This document shows, piece by piece, positions 1 through 8,363 of a stretch of DNA of 64,000 nucleotides. Positions within the stretch are counted from its first letter, which is position 1, and each line of letters opens with the position of its first letter. The translations under genes and the position numbers were made by a program. Source of the stretch: an uncultured Prevotellamassilia sp. (lineage in GTDB: Bacteria > Bacteroidota > Bacteroidia > Bacteroidales > Bacteroidaceae). The DNA lies in NCBI GenBank assembly GCA_934255485.1, contig CAKQOG010000009.1, forward strand, positions 1 through 64,000. The letters run 5' to 3'. The notes below the pieces were generated by a model, which was not told the origin of the DNA, did not search any database, and saw nothing but the letters and a program-made list of their open reading frames with translations.

Positions 1-21
1 GCGGCATCGGACTACTCACTA

Positions 22-157
22 TTACCCAGGGCGCTGCCCTGGGCTAGTATCTTTTGGGCTTTCAGCCCGAACTACTTGAACAAGAACTCAAAATTAACTT
101 TGAAAGGCACGGGCTGAAAGCCCAAAAGACTACAGCCTAGGGCAGCGCCCTAGGTAA
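22..157. repeat. 48-bp inverted repeat pair (GGGCGCTGCCC type)
   Basis: The left arm at 22-69 and the right arm at 110-157 are near-perfect reverse complements, separated by 40 bases of AT-rich sequence. Each arm contains two smaller palindromes, a GGGCGCTGCCC-type one and a GGGCTTTCAGCCC-type one. The reverse complement of about 104-190 also resembles 44203-44295, so this is a dispersed repeat, not a local terminator. I see no open reading frame or transposase in it. The function is unknown. Confidence 0.85.
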
Positions 158-365
158 CTATACATATAGCGATGACGCTCTGAAAGAGCAAAAGATGAAG
201 CCTATGGTTATGGCAATAGCATGGAGTTAATGAACACAGATTTCATGGATATTACAAATTTTTACGTAGCGTTCGCATAATCCGTAAAATCAGTGTTCGT
301 TTTACTTAAGAGTTCTGTAAGCATATGTTTTGACAATCCGATTATATGCCAACAAGTATACGAAT

Positions 366-489
366 GTAGTTAGCGTATCACGGCCGTGATACGGGCGTAT
401 CATGGGCGTGATACGGGCGTATCGTGGACGTGATACGGGCGTATCGTGGGCGTGATACGGGCGTATCGTGGGCGTGATACGCTAACTAC
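366..489. repeat. Five-unit 22-bp tandem palindrome array
   Basis: Five 20-bp units (374-393, 396-415, 418-437, 440-459, 462-481) are separated by GG, giving an exact 22-bp period. Unit 1, CGTATCACGGCCGTGATACG, is a perfect palindrome and the others carry one to three changes. The whole array is bounded by inverted flanks GTAGTTA (366-372) and TAACTAC (483-489). One further unit occurs at 44389-44412 with the same right flank. The units have no unique spacers, so it is not a CRISPR array. Confidence 0.9.
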
Positions 490-709
490 TTACGCATCTT
501 CAAACAGAAGCATTCGATAGATAGACACATAAACTTCTCATTTTCAACAAGATAGCACAACATTTAAGGTTTACTACTACTTGTTGTTCATGGTAGTTAA
601 AACGTAAGGGGCTACTGCAACACACCATGTATGCACCTATTGAACGTGGGTAAAGAGCATAACCAATAGTTTTAATCTTGTACAACCAAGCATTTTGCAC
701 ATTTATTAG

Positions 710-717
710 TATCTTTG
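710..717 (+). promoter_or_regulatory. Bacteroidetes -7 box TATCTTTG
   Basis: TATCTTTG matches the TAnnTTTG element. It overlaps an in-frame ATG at 715, so transcription would begin after that codon; this supports translation from the ATG at 766. No TTTG lies at the expected -33 distance. Confidence 0.5.
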
Positions 718-765
718 CCCATTAAGCCATGTATACTCAAAACAACAATAGGCAATTTGATATTT

Positions 766-1455
766 ATGCAAAAACTGATAACACTGCTACTCTTTGCTAC
801 TTGTTTCCTTGCGCTGAATGCTCAAGAAGCTTTGCCCTCTGTTAGTCCAACAATGACTTACACCAACGAGGATGGACAAGAGGTTAGCGAAACGCAATAC
901 GATGGGTCAGCCCCATTGGTGGCAACCTTTAAGGCTAACCCCGAAAACACGGGGAGCTATACCCCACTCTACGAATGGCGATTTACGAAAAGTGGCGAGA
1001 GCAACCCATTCTTAGTGCGCTACGACGAGGACAACGAATACACGTTTAACGAGTCGGGATCGTTCGTAGTGGAGTTGCGCGTTAGCTTTGTGCAAGGCAC
1101 CGACACCATTGCCTACAACATGGACTCGCCCTTTGCTATCACTATATCAGAGTCGAAACTCGAAGTGCCAAACGCTTTTTCGCCCAACGGCGATGGTGTG
1201 AACGATGTGTTTAAGGTGAAAGAGGGCTATCAGAGCATTATCTCATTTAAAGCTATGGTGTTCGACCGATGGGGCAAAAAGCTCTACGAGTGGACCGACC
1301 TTGCTGACGGTTGGGATGGTAAGGCTAATGGCCACGATGTGCCAGATGGTGGCTACTACTTAAACATACAGGCCAAAGGAGCTGACGGAAAAAAGTATAA
1401 TATAAAGAAAGTTATTAGTTTGCTTCGTGGATACACCGAAACAAATACACATTAA
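766..1455 (+). CDS. Secreted protein with type IX (type B) sorting domain
   Basis: A 229-residue exported protein. From the ATG at 766 it begins with a hydrophobic signal peptide ending near LNAQ. Residues about 25-125 look like a PKD/Ig-type beta domain. The C-terminal ~85 residues match the gliding-motility-associated (CHU_C, type B) sorting domain: VPNAFSPNGDGVND, then FDRWGKKLYEW, DGWDGK and DGGYYLNI. Such domains send proteins through the type IX secretion system to the cell surface. A longer reading frame starts at 715, but the -7 box overlaps it and the signal peptide would be buried. uvrA follows 15 bases downstream, so the two may share a transcript. The passenger's function is unknown. 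Confidence 0.85.
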   Translation: MQKLITLLLFATCFLALNAQEALPSVSPTMTYTNEDGQEVSETQYDGSAPLVATFKANPENTGSYTPLYEWRFTKSGESNPFLVRYDEDNEYTFNESGSFVVELRVSFVQGTDTIAYNMDSPFAITISESKLEVPNAFSPNGDGVNDVFKVKEGYQSIISFKAMVFDRWGKKLYEWTDLADGWDGKANGHDVPDGGYYLNIQAKGADGKKYNIKKVISLLRGYTETNTH

Positions 1456-1470
1456 TATATAGCACAACAC

Positions 1471-4308
1471 ATGTCGGACACGAAGATTGAAATACTTGGT
1501 GCAAGGGTGCACAATTTAAAGAATGTGGATGTGACCATACCCCGCTATAGCCTAACGGTGGTAACAGGATTGAGTGGTTCGGGCAAGAGTTCACTCGCTT
1601 TCGACACGCTGTATGCCGAAGGACAACGCCGATATATAGAAACTTTCTCGGCATACGCCCGCAACTTTTTGGACAATCTCGAACGGCCCGATGTTGATAA
1701 AATAACAGGTCTTAGCCCAGTTATAAGCATTGAGCAAAAAACCACAAACAAAAACCCTCGTTCGACGGTTGGAACGGTAACCGAGATTTACGACTTTCTG
1801 CGATTGCTCTATGCCAGAGCAGCCGACGCCTACTCTTACGTGACGGGCGAGAAAATGGTGAAATATACCGAAGAGAAAATTGTGGACCTCATACTCTCTG
1901 CCTACGAAGGACACAAAGTATACCTGCTTGCTCCGTTGGTGCGCAACCGCAAGGGACACTACAAAGAACTGTTTGAGAGCATACGCAAAAAGGGCTTTCT
2001 TACGGTGAGAGTAGACGGCACTTTGCACGAAGTTAAACCGCAAATGAAGCTCGACCGCTACAAAAACCATAGCATAGAGGTGGTGGTAGACAAACTTGCG
2101 GTGAAAGCGAAAGACCGCGAACGGCTTCAAAAGAGTGTGAGCGAAACGCTGCTTCAGGGCAAAGGCATCATGATGATTCTTGACCACGATAGCAACGATA
2201 CGCGCTTTTTCTCGAAAAACTTGATGGACCCTGTTTCGGGCATTTCTTATCGCGAGCCAGCACCCCACAATTTCTCGTTTAACTCTACGCAAGGCGCTTG
2301 CCCAAAGTGTAAGGGATTGGGATATATGAGTGTTATCGACCGCGACAAAGTGGTGCCTAACCCCAAACAGTCGATACGCGAGGGCGGACTTGCACCACTT
2401 GGCAAATATCGCAATGCGCTGATATTTTGGGAGATTGAAGCCGTGCTCAATGAGTATGATTGCAACTTGAAAACACCCATTTGCGACATACCAGAGGAGG
2501 CTATGGACGAGATATTTAATGGGCGTGCCGACCGTTTGCGCATACCTGCTGCTATTGCACATACTACCGACGACTACTACGTGGAGTTTGACGGACTTGT
2601 TAAGTTTATACAGCAAGTGGCAGAGGCTGAACTCACCGCTGCATCGCAACGTTGGGCAGAACAATTCTCTAAAACTATAGTTTGTTCTGAATGTCACGGC
2701 GCACGCCTCAACAAGGAGGCCATGTCGTATCGGTTTGCTGGTAAAACTATCAGCGAGCTTGCTGATATGGACATTGCCGAACTCTATGACTTTTTGAGCC
2801 ATGTAGAGAGTTCTCTCGATAAGAAGAAGGCTGCCATTGCCCACGAAATTCTGAAGGAATTGCTCTCTCGCCTCAAGTTCTTGCTCGATGTGGGACTTGA
2901 TTATTTGTCGCTCTCTCGCTCAACAATGACGCTTTCGGGCGGCGAAAGCCAGCGCATTCGCCTTGCTACGCAAATAGGTTCGCAGCTAGTAAACGTGCTT
3001 TACATCCTCGATGAGCCAAGCATTGGTCTGCACCAACGCGACAATGTTAGGCTGATTAACTCGCTAAAGGAACTACGCGACCTTGGCAACACGGTGGTGG
3101 TAGTTGAGCACGATAAAGACATGATGTTGGCTGCCGACTATATAGTAGACATGGGGCCAAAGGCTGGACGATTGGGAGGCGAAGTAGTATTTGAAGGTAC
3201 GCCTAAAGAGATGCTGAAAACCAACACACTTACCTCACAATTCTTAAACGGCACACGTGCCATTGAAATACCTAAGCAACGACGCAAAGGCAATGGGCAA
3301 ACGCTTAAACTCATTGGCGCACGAGGCAACAACCTTAAAAATGTGACGGTAGAGTTCCCGTTGGGAGTGCTTATCTGCGTGACGGGTGTATCGGGAAGCG
3401 GCAAAAGTACGCTCATCAACGATACGCTGTTGCCTATCCTCTCGCAACACTTCTACCGCTCACTGCAAGCACCTCTTGCCTACGACCATATTGAAGGCAT
3501 TGACAACATTGACAAGGTGGTGGCTGTAGACCAAAGCCCTATTGGGCGCACTCCACGCTCTAACCCCGCTACTTACACGGGGGTATTCTCTGACATCAGA
3601 AACCTTTATGTAAACCTGCCCGAAGCCAAAATTCGTGGGTACAAACCTGGACGGTTCAGCTTTAATGTGCGCGGCGGACGTTGCGAAGTGTGCAAGGGTA
3701 ATGGCTACAAAACAATAGAAATGAACTTTCTGCCCGACGTGTATGTGCCATGCGAAGCATGCCACGGCAAACGCTACAACCACGAAACTCTTGAGGTTAG
3801 ATTTAAAGGTAAAAGCATTGCCGATGTGCTGGATATGACCATTAATCAAGCGGTAGAGTTTTTTGAAAATGTGCCCAACATTCTGCACAAAATCAAGGTG
3901 TTACAAGAGGTAGGTTTGGGATATATCAAACTGGGACAAAGCTCTACTACTCTATCGGGCGGCGAAAGCCAACGTGTGAAATTGGGCACCGAACTTTCAA
4001 AACGCGATACGGGCAAAACGCTCTATATACTTGATGAGCCAACAACAGGACTGCATTTTGAAGACATCAAGGTGCTGATGGATGTGTTGCAAAAACTTGT
4101 GGACCGCGGCAACACTGTAATTGTTATAGAACACAATCTTGACGTGATAAAGGTAGCAGACCACTTGATTGAAATGGGACCAGAAGGCGGCAGAGGGGGT
4201 GGACAACTGCTCTTTGCGGGTACACCCGAGGCCCTTGTTAAGAGCGGTGTGGGCTATACTGGCAAGTTCTTGAAAGAGGAACTGAAACCTTTAAGCCAAA
4301 GAAATTAG
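1471..4308 (+). CDS. uvrA: Excinuclease ABC subunit A
   Basis: UvrA, the damage-sensing ATPase of nucleotide excision repair, which loads UvrB on distorted DNA. It has 945 residues, the normal length. Two ABC modules are visible: Walker A GLSGSGKSS near residue 33 and GVSGSGKST near 638, and signatures LSGGESQRIRLA near 488 and LSGGESQRVKLG near 828. Zinc-binding CxxC pairs include CPKC near 276 and the pair CEVC/CEAC near 738-760. It lies between the type IX cargo gene and a peptide transporter with short gaps, without uvrB or uvrC. Nothing is truncated. Confidence 0.98.
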   Translation: MSDTKIEILGARVHNLKNVDVTIPRYSLTVVTGLSGSGKSSLAFDTLYAEGQRRYIETFSAYARNFLDNLERPDVDKITGLSPVISIEQKTTNKNPRSTVGTVTEIYDFLRLLYARAADAYSYVTGEKMVKYTEEKIVDLILSAYEGHKVYLLAPLVRNRKGHYKELFESIRKKGFLTVRVDGTLHEVKPQMKLDRYKNHSIEVVVDKLAVKAKDRERLQKSVSETLLQGKGIMMILDHDSNDTRFFSKNLMDPVSGISYREPAPHNFSFNSTQGACPKCKGLGYMSVIDRDKVVPNPKQSIREGGLAPLGKYRNALIFWEIEAVLNEYDCNLKTPICDIPEEAMDEIFNGRADRLRIPAAIAHTTDDYYVEFDGLVKFIQQVAEAELTAASQRWAEQFSKTIVCSECHGARLNKEAMSYRFAGKTISELADMDIAELYDFLSHVESSLDKKKAAIAHEILKELLSRLKFLLDVGLDYLSLSRSTMTLSGGESQRIRLATQIGSQLVNVLYILDEPSIGLHQRDNVRLINSLKELRDLGNTVVVVEHDKDMMLAADYIVDMGPKAGRLGGEVVFEGTPKEMLKTNTLTSQFLNGTRAIEIPKQRRKGNGQTLKLIGARGNNLKNVTVEFPLGVLICVTGVSGSGKSTLINDTLLPILSQHFYRSLQAPLAYDHIEGIDNIDKVVAVDQSPIGRTPRSNPATYTGVFSDIRNLYVNLPEAKIRGYKPGRFSFNVRGGRCEVCKGNGYKTIEMNFLPDVYVPCEACHGKRYNHETLEVRFKGKSIADVLDMTINQAVEFFENVPNILHKIKVLQEVGLGYIKLGQSSTTLSGGESQRVKLGTELSKRDTGKTLYILDEPTTGLHFEDIKVLMDVLQKLVDRGNTVIVIEHNLDVIKVADHLIEMGPEGGRGGGQLLFAGTPEALVKSGVGYTGKFLKEELKPLSQRN

Positions 4309-4354
4309 CAAATAATAAATACAATCAATAATTATCTAACAAAAACAAATTTCT

Positions 4355-5857
4355 ATGTTCGAAGGACAACCTAAAGGGCTCTACGCCCTTGCCCTTGCCA
4401 ACACGGGTGAACGCTTTGGTTACTACACCATGTTGGCTGTGTTTGTGCTATTCCTTAAAGCCAACTTTGGTTGGGAGGCAGGCACCGCAGGAGCAGTTTA
4501 CTCTGTATTCTTGGCTCTTGTTTATCTTTTACCATTGTTTGGTGGTATACTTGCCGATAAGATTGGCTATAGTAAATGTGTTACTACTGGCATCATCGTG
4601 ATGTTCTTAGGTTACGCATTACTCTCTATCCCCGCAGGTGCTGGTGCATTGGCAGCTACGCTGATGTTTGGTGCACTTATCCTTATCAGCGTGGGTACAA
4701 GTTTGTTTAAAGGCAACCTACAGGTAATGGTGGGCGACCTCTACAACTCGCCCGAAATGCAAGGCAAACGCGACTCTGCCTTCTCTATCTTCTACATGGC
4801 TATCAATATTGGTGCTCTTTTTGCTCCTACTGCAGCCGTTAAGATTATGGAGTATGCACAGCATAGTTTAGGTGTGAGCGTGGCAGACTCTTACCACTAC
4901 GCATTTGGTGTGGCATGTATTTCGCTCATTGTTTCTATCGGCATTTACTATGGTTTTCAAGGTACATTCAAGCAAGTTACGGTGTCGAACTCAAGCAAGA
5001 GCAATGACAACGGAGCGGCAACTTCAAACGAACCAGAACTAAGCAAGAGCGAAGTGAAAGAGCGCATTGTGGCACTTGTACTTGTGTTTGCGGTGGTTAT
5101 CTTCTTCTGGATGGCATTCCACCAAAATGGACTTACACTTACTTTGTTTGCCGAGGAATATACAGCTAATCACGCTATTGGTGCTGAAAGCATGTTGTTT
5201 GATGTTACTAACCTATTGCTTTGCATCTTTATCATCTATGCATTGTTTGCCTTGTTCCAAAGCAAAACGGGTAAAGGTAAAGCCATCTCTGGTGTTGTGA
5301 TTTTGGCATGTTTGGCAGCCTTAGGCTACAAATATAATGCACTCACTCCTGAAGGTATCAACATTGAAGCTCCTATCTTCCAACAGTTCAACCCATGCTT
5401 TGTAGTGGGTCTTACTCCTGTGTCTATGGCTATCTTTGGTTGGTTAGCTAAGAAGGGCAAAGAGCCTTCTGCACCACGCAAAATCGGTTTGGGTATGCTC
5501 GTTGCAGGCGTTGGCTACGTTATCATGATTTTGGCTTCGCTCGGTATCACATCAACCGAGGATAAAGTATCTCCTAACTGGCTTATCTGCACTTACTTGG
5601 TACTCACCTTTGGCGAACTTTTGCTCTCTCCAATGGGTATCTCGTTTGTATCGAAAGTAGCTCCTCCTAAACTTAAAGGCACCATGATGGGCGGTTGGTT
5701 TGTAGCTACTGCCGCTGGCAATCTATTGGTTTCTATCCCTGGTTTCCTTTGGGGTAAGGTGCCCTTGGTAGTTGTGTGGAGTGTGCTCGTTGCACTTTGC
5801 CTCATCTCGTTTATCTTTATCTTTAGCGTGATGAAGAAACTCGAAAAGGTTTGCTAA
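4355..5857 (+). CDS. POT-family proton-dependent oligopeptide transporter
   Basis: A 500-residue polytopic inner-membrane protein of the POT/PTR2 (major facilitator) family, which imports di- and tripeptides with protons. The N-terminal motif NTGERFGYY (from about residue 16) is the family's helix-1 ERFxYY signature, and FYMAINIGALFAP matches the helix-5 motif. A hydrophilic linker lies near residues 208-232, followed by the second helix bundle. Peptide import suits the asaccharolytic habits of many Bacteroidales, but the substrate is inferred from family only. The gene sits 46 bases after uvrA and is followed by a bidirectional terminator. Confidence 0.92.
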   Translation: MFEGQPKGLYALALANTGERFGYYTMLAVFVLFLKANFGWEAGTAGAVYSVFLALVYLLPLFGGILADKIGYSKCVTTGIIVMFLGYALLSIPAGAGALAATLMFGALILISVGTSLFKGNLQVMVGDLYNSPEMQGKRDSAFSIFYMAINIGALFAPTAAVKIMEYAQHSLGVSVADSYHYAFGVACISLIVSIGIYYGFQGTFKQVTVSNSSKSNDNGAATSNEPELSKSEVKERIVALVLVFAVVIFFWMAFHQNGLTLTLFAEEYTANHAIGAESMLFDVTNLLLCIFIIYALFALFQSKTGKGKAISGVVILACLAALGYKYNALTPEGINIEAPIFQQFNPCFVVGLTPVSMAIFGWLAKKGKEPSAPRKIGLGMLVAGVGYVIMILASLGITSTEDKVSPNWLICTYLVLTFGELLLSPMGISFVSKVAPPKLKGTMMGGWFVATAAGNLLVSIPGFLWGKVPLVVVWSVLVALCLISFIFIFSVMKKLEKVC

Positions 5858-5880
5858 TCTGCCAAACTTACAAATCATAA

Positions 5881-5914
5881 AAAAGGCTGTTCAAATTGCA
5901 TTGAACAGCCTTTT
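5881..5914. terminator. Bidirectional terminator between peptide transporter and speA
   Basis: AAAAGGCTGTTCAA (5881-5894) and TTGAACAGCCTTTT (5901-5914) form a perfect 14-bp stem with a 6-base loop. T-runs on both strands let it end both converging transcripts. Confidence 0.9.
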
Positions 5915-5938
5915 TCTATTATATTGAATACCTATTCC

Positions 5939-7831
5939 TTATTCCAAATAAGTATATCCATAAAGTCCTGAACGGTAGTTAGAGATAAATTCTTTGCCTT
6001 CTTCGTTGGTAATTTTGCCTTCTTTTACAGCCTTACTTACCCATGCCTCAAGGCGACGCACAAGGCGCTTAGGGTCGTACTGAACATACTCTAACACGTC
6101 GGCTACAGTCTCGCCATCTATGGTCTTGTCTATGCTATAACCATTTTCGTCTACCGTTACGTGCACAGCGTTGGTATCGCCAAAGAGGTTGTGCATATTG
6201 CCCAAAATCTCTTGATAAGCGCCTACAAGGAACACTCCAATATAGTAATGTTCGCCCTCATGGAACGTGTGGAGCGGAATGTAAGAGGTTTGCTGATTGT
6301 AATTAACGTATGCCGAAATCTTGCCATCTGAATCGCAAGTAATGTCTTGCAAAGTGGCAGAAACAGTGGGTTTTTCGTTCAAACGTTCGATAGGCATAAT
6401 CGGGAAAAGTTGGTCGATGCCCCATGAATCGGGCAACGACTGGAAGAGCGAGAAGTTGCAGAAATACTTATCTGCCATCATCTTGTCGAGCGTGCGCAAC
6501 TCGTCGGGCACGTGCTTTTGGTGGTGCGCTAACTCGCTTATTTCGCGCGTAATGCTCCAATATAAACTCTCAATCTGTGCACGCGTTTTGAGGTCGATAA
6601 TGCCATGACGGAAAAGGTCGAGCGCCTCGTCGCGTATGTCTTGTGCATCGTGCCAATCCTCAAGCATAGAGCGTGGCGAAAGCTTGTCCCATATCTCAGT
6701 AAGGTCGTGTACCAATTGGTGATCTTGCTCTGAAGGGTGGAAATCCTCGTCCATGTGGGGCATTGAAACACTCTCGAGCACATCGACAATCAGCACCGAA
6801 TGGTGCGCCGTGAGCGAACGTCCCCCCTCGGTAATGAGGTTGGGATGAGGTATGTTGTTTTTGTTGGCAGCATCAACAAAGGTATATACACAGTCGTTTA
6901 CGTACTCCTGTATAGAGTAGTTTACTGAACTTTCGGAGTTGCTTGAGCGCGTACCATCATAGTCTACACCTAAACCACCACCACAGTCTACAAATTCAAT
7001 GTTGAAACCCATTGCATGGAGTTGTACGTAGAACTGAGCAGCCTCGCGCAAAGCGGTAGATATACGGCGTATCTTGGTTATCTGCGAACCTATGTGGAAG
7101 TGAATGAGCTTTAAGCAATCGTGCATACCCATCTCGTCGAGCATCTGAAGGGCTTGCAACAATTCTGAAGAATTGAGTCCAAACTTCGATGCATCGCCAC
7201 CGCTCTCTTGCCACTTACCTGTTCCGCTGGCAGCAAGTTTGATACGAATACCTAAGTTGGGGCGCACACCAAGTTTCTCGGCAGTACGTGCAATAGTGAC
7301 GAGTTCTGGGAGCTTTTCGACCACGAGGAACACACGCTTGCCCATTTTCTGCCCCAAAAGTGCCAGTTCAATGAAGTTTTGGTCCTTGTGTCCGTTACAA
7401 ATAATAAGGCTATCGCTGTCCATATTAGTAGCCAACACAGCATGCAACTCTGGCTTTGAACCAGCCTCAAGTCCAAGGTTGTACTTCTTGCCGTGGCTAA
7501 TGATTTCTTCTACAACGGGGCGCATCTGATTTACCTTGATAGGATAAATAATAAAGTGCTCGCCTTTGTAGTCATACTCCTCTGCTGCACGATTAAAGCA
7601 GTCGGATGTTTTCTCAATACGATTATCGAGTATGTCGGGGAAACGCAGCAGTACGGGCGCTGTAATATCGCGCGAATTAAGCTCGTCTACCACCTCTTTG
7701 AGGTCGATACACACCCCATCTTTGCGTGGCGAAACATAGGCATGTCCCTTGTCGTTAATGCCAAAATAATTTACACCCCAGCCTTTTATGTTGTAAAGTT
7801 CTTCAGAATCTTCTATTCTCCACTTACGCAT
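5939..7831 (-). CDS. speA: Biosynthetic arginine decarboxylase
   Basis: SpeA converts arginine to agmatine and CO2, the first step of the agmatine route to putrescine and spermidine. At 630 residues it has the usual length. The PLP-binding lysine is K99 in YPIKVNQ within the alanine-racemase-like barrel; FHIGSQ and VDCGGGLGVDYDG are typical barrel motifs, and the C-terminal beta domain is complete. It is the last gene of topA-aroK-speA, starting 7 bases after aroK. I see no agmatine deiminase or later polyamine genes nearby. Confidence 0.96.
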   Translation of the reverse strand: MRKWRIEDSEELYNIKGWGVNYFGINDKGHAYVSPRKDGVCIDLKEVVDELNSRDITAPVLLRFPDILDNRIEKTSDCFNRAAEEYDYKGEHFIIYPIKVNQMRPVVEEIISHGKKYNLGLEAGSKPELHAVLATNMDSDSLIICNGHKDQNFIELALLGQKMGKRVFLVVEKLPELVTIARTAEKLGVRPNLGIRIKLAASGTGKWQESGGDASKFGLNSSELLQALQMLDEMGMHDCLKLIHFHIGSQITKIRRISTALREAAQFYVQLHAMGFNIEFVDCGGGLGVDYDGTRSSNSESSVNYSIQEYVNDCVYTFVDAANKNNIPHPNLITEGGRSLTAHHSVLIVDVLESVSMPHMDEDFHPSEQDHQLVHDLTEIWDKLSPRSMLEDWHDAQDIRDEALDLFRHGIIDLKTRAQIESLYWSITREISELAHHQKHVPDELRTLDKMMADKYFCNFSLFQSLPDSWGIDQLFPIMPIERLNEKPTVSATLQDITCDSDGKISAYVNYNQQTSYIPLHTFHEGEHYYIGVFLVGAYQEILGNMHNLFGDTNAVHVTVDENGYSIDKTIDGETVADVLEYVQYDPKRLVRRLEAWVSKAVKEGKITNEEGKEFISNYRSGLYGYTYLE

Positions 7832-7838
7832 AGTTTGA

Positions 7839-8363
7839 TTATGGTAAAGATTTTTTTATTTCGTTAGTTACATATTCTATCTTGTCGAACGAGTCGAGCA
7901 CATTCACATCTATCACATGTTGGGCCTTTTCGTAAAAGGGCGTGCGTTGCGCGATCTGCTCAGTAATAAACGTGCGCAACTCTTCGGGCGACTTGTCCTT
8001 AAGCAATGGTCGTTCGCTCCTACTCATCGTGAGATGCTGCATGATGGTGTCTACTGATGCCTTGAGATAGAACACTTCGCCCACTTGGTTCATATAGTCT
8101 ATGTTGTCGAAAAAACATGGTGTGCCACCACCACACGACAACACTATGTCTTCGAACTCTGCCACCTCATGTAGCATACGACGTTCAAGGTCGCGGAAGT
8201 GCGCTTCGCCTTTTTCGGCAAATATCCGTGCAACCTTGGTGTGATAACGCTCTTCTATATACCAATCAAGGTCGTAGAAGGTCTTGTTCAGTTCCTTTGC
8301 CAAATCACGTCCTATGGTGGTTTTACCCACACACATATATCCTACGAGTATGATACTTTTCAT
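7839..8363 (-). CDS. aroK: Shikimate kinase
   Basis: Phosphorylates shikimate to shikimate 3-phosphate in aromatic amino acid synthesis. It has 174 residues. The P-loop is GYMCVGKTT (residues 8-16), the shikimate-binding acidic residue lies in YDLDWYIE, SCGGGTP is the glycine-rich substrate loop, and SERPLL is the lid/arginine region. Its start codon overlaps the topA stop (ATGA, 8360-8363), which implies translational coupling. No other aro gene is in the window. Confidence 0.96.
   Translation of the reverse strand: MKSIILVGYMCVGKTTIGRDLAKELNKTFYDLDWYIEERYHTKVARIFAEKGEAHFRDLERRMLHEVAEFEDIVLSCGGGTPCFFDNIDYMNQVGEVFYLKASVDTIMQHLTMSRSERPLLKDKSPEELRTFITEQIAQRTPFYEKAQHVIDVNVLDSFDKIEYVTNEIKKSLP

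Noticed and set aside
374..481. CRISPR array
   Set aside because: Repeats are 20 bp with 2-bp spacing and no unique spacers; no cas genes are in the window. The same reason excludes the two 23-bp arrays (7-base spacers).
500..700. A 66-codon minus-strand frame after the palindrome array
   Set aside because: It lies in repeat-flanking DNA, has no signal or domain, and would be antisense to the promoter of the cargo gene.
715..765. Earlier start for the type IX cargo at 715
   Set aside because: The -7 box TATCTTTG overlaps that ATG, and the signal peptide begins at 766.
1591..2844. A 417-codon open frame on the minus strand, inside uvrA
   Set aside because: It is entirely antisense to uvrA, which has all family motifs. 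Its protein has no recognisable domain and the openness follows from codon bias of the sense gene.
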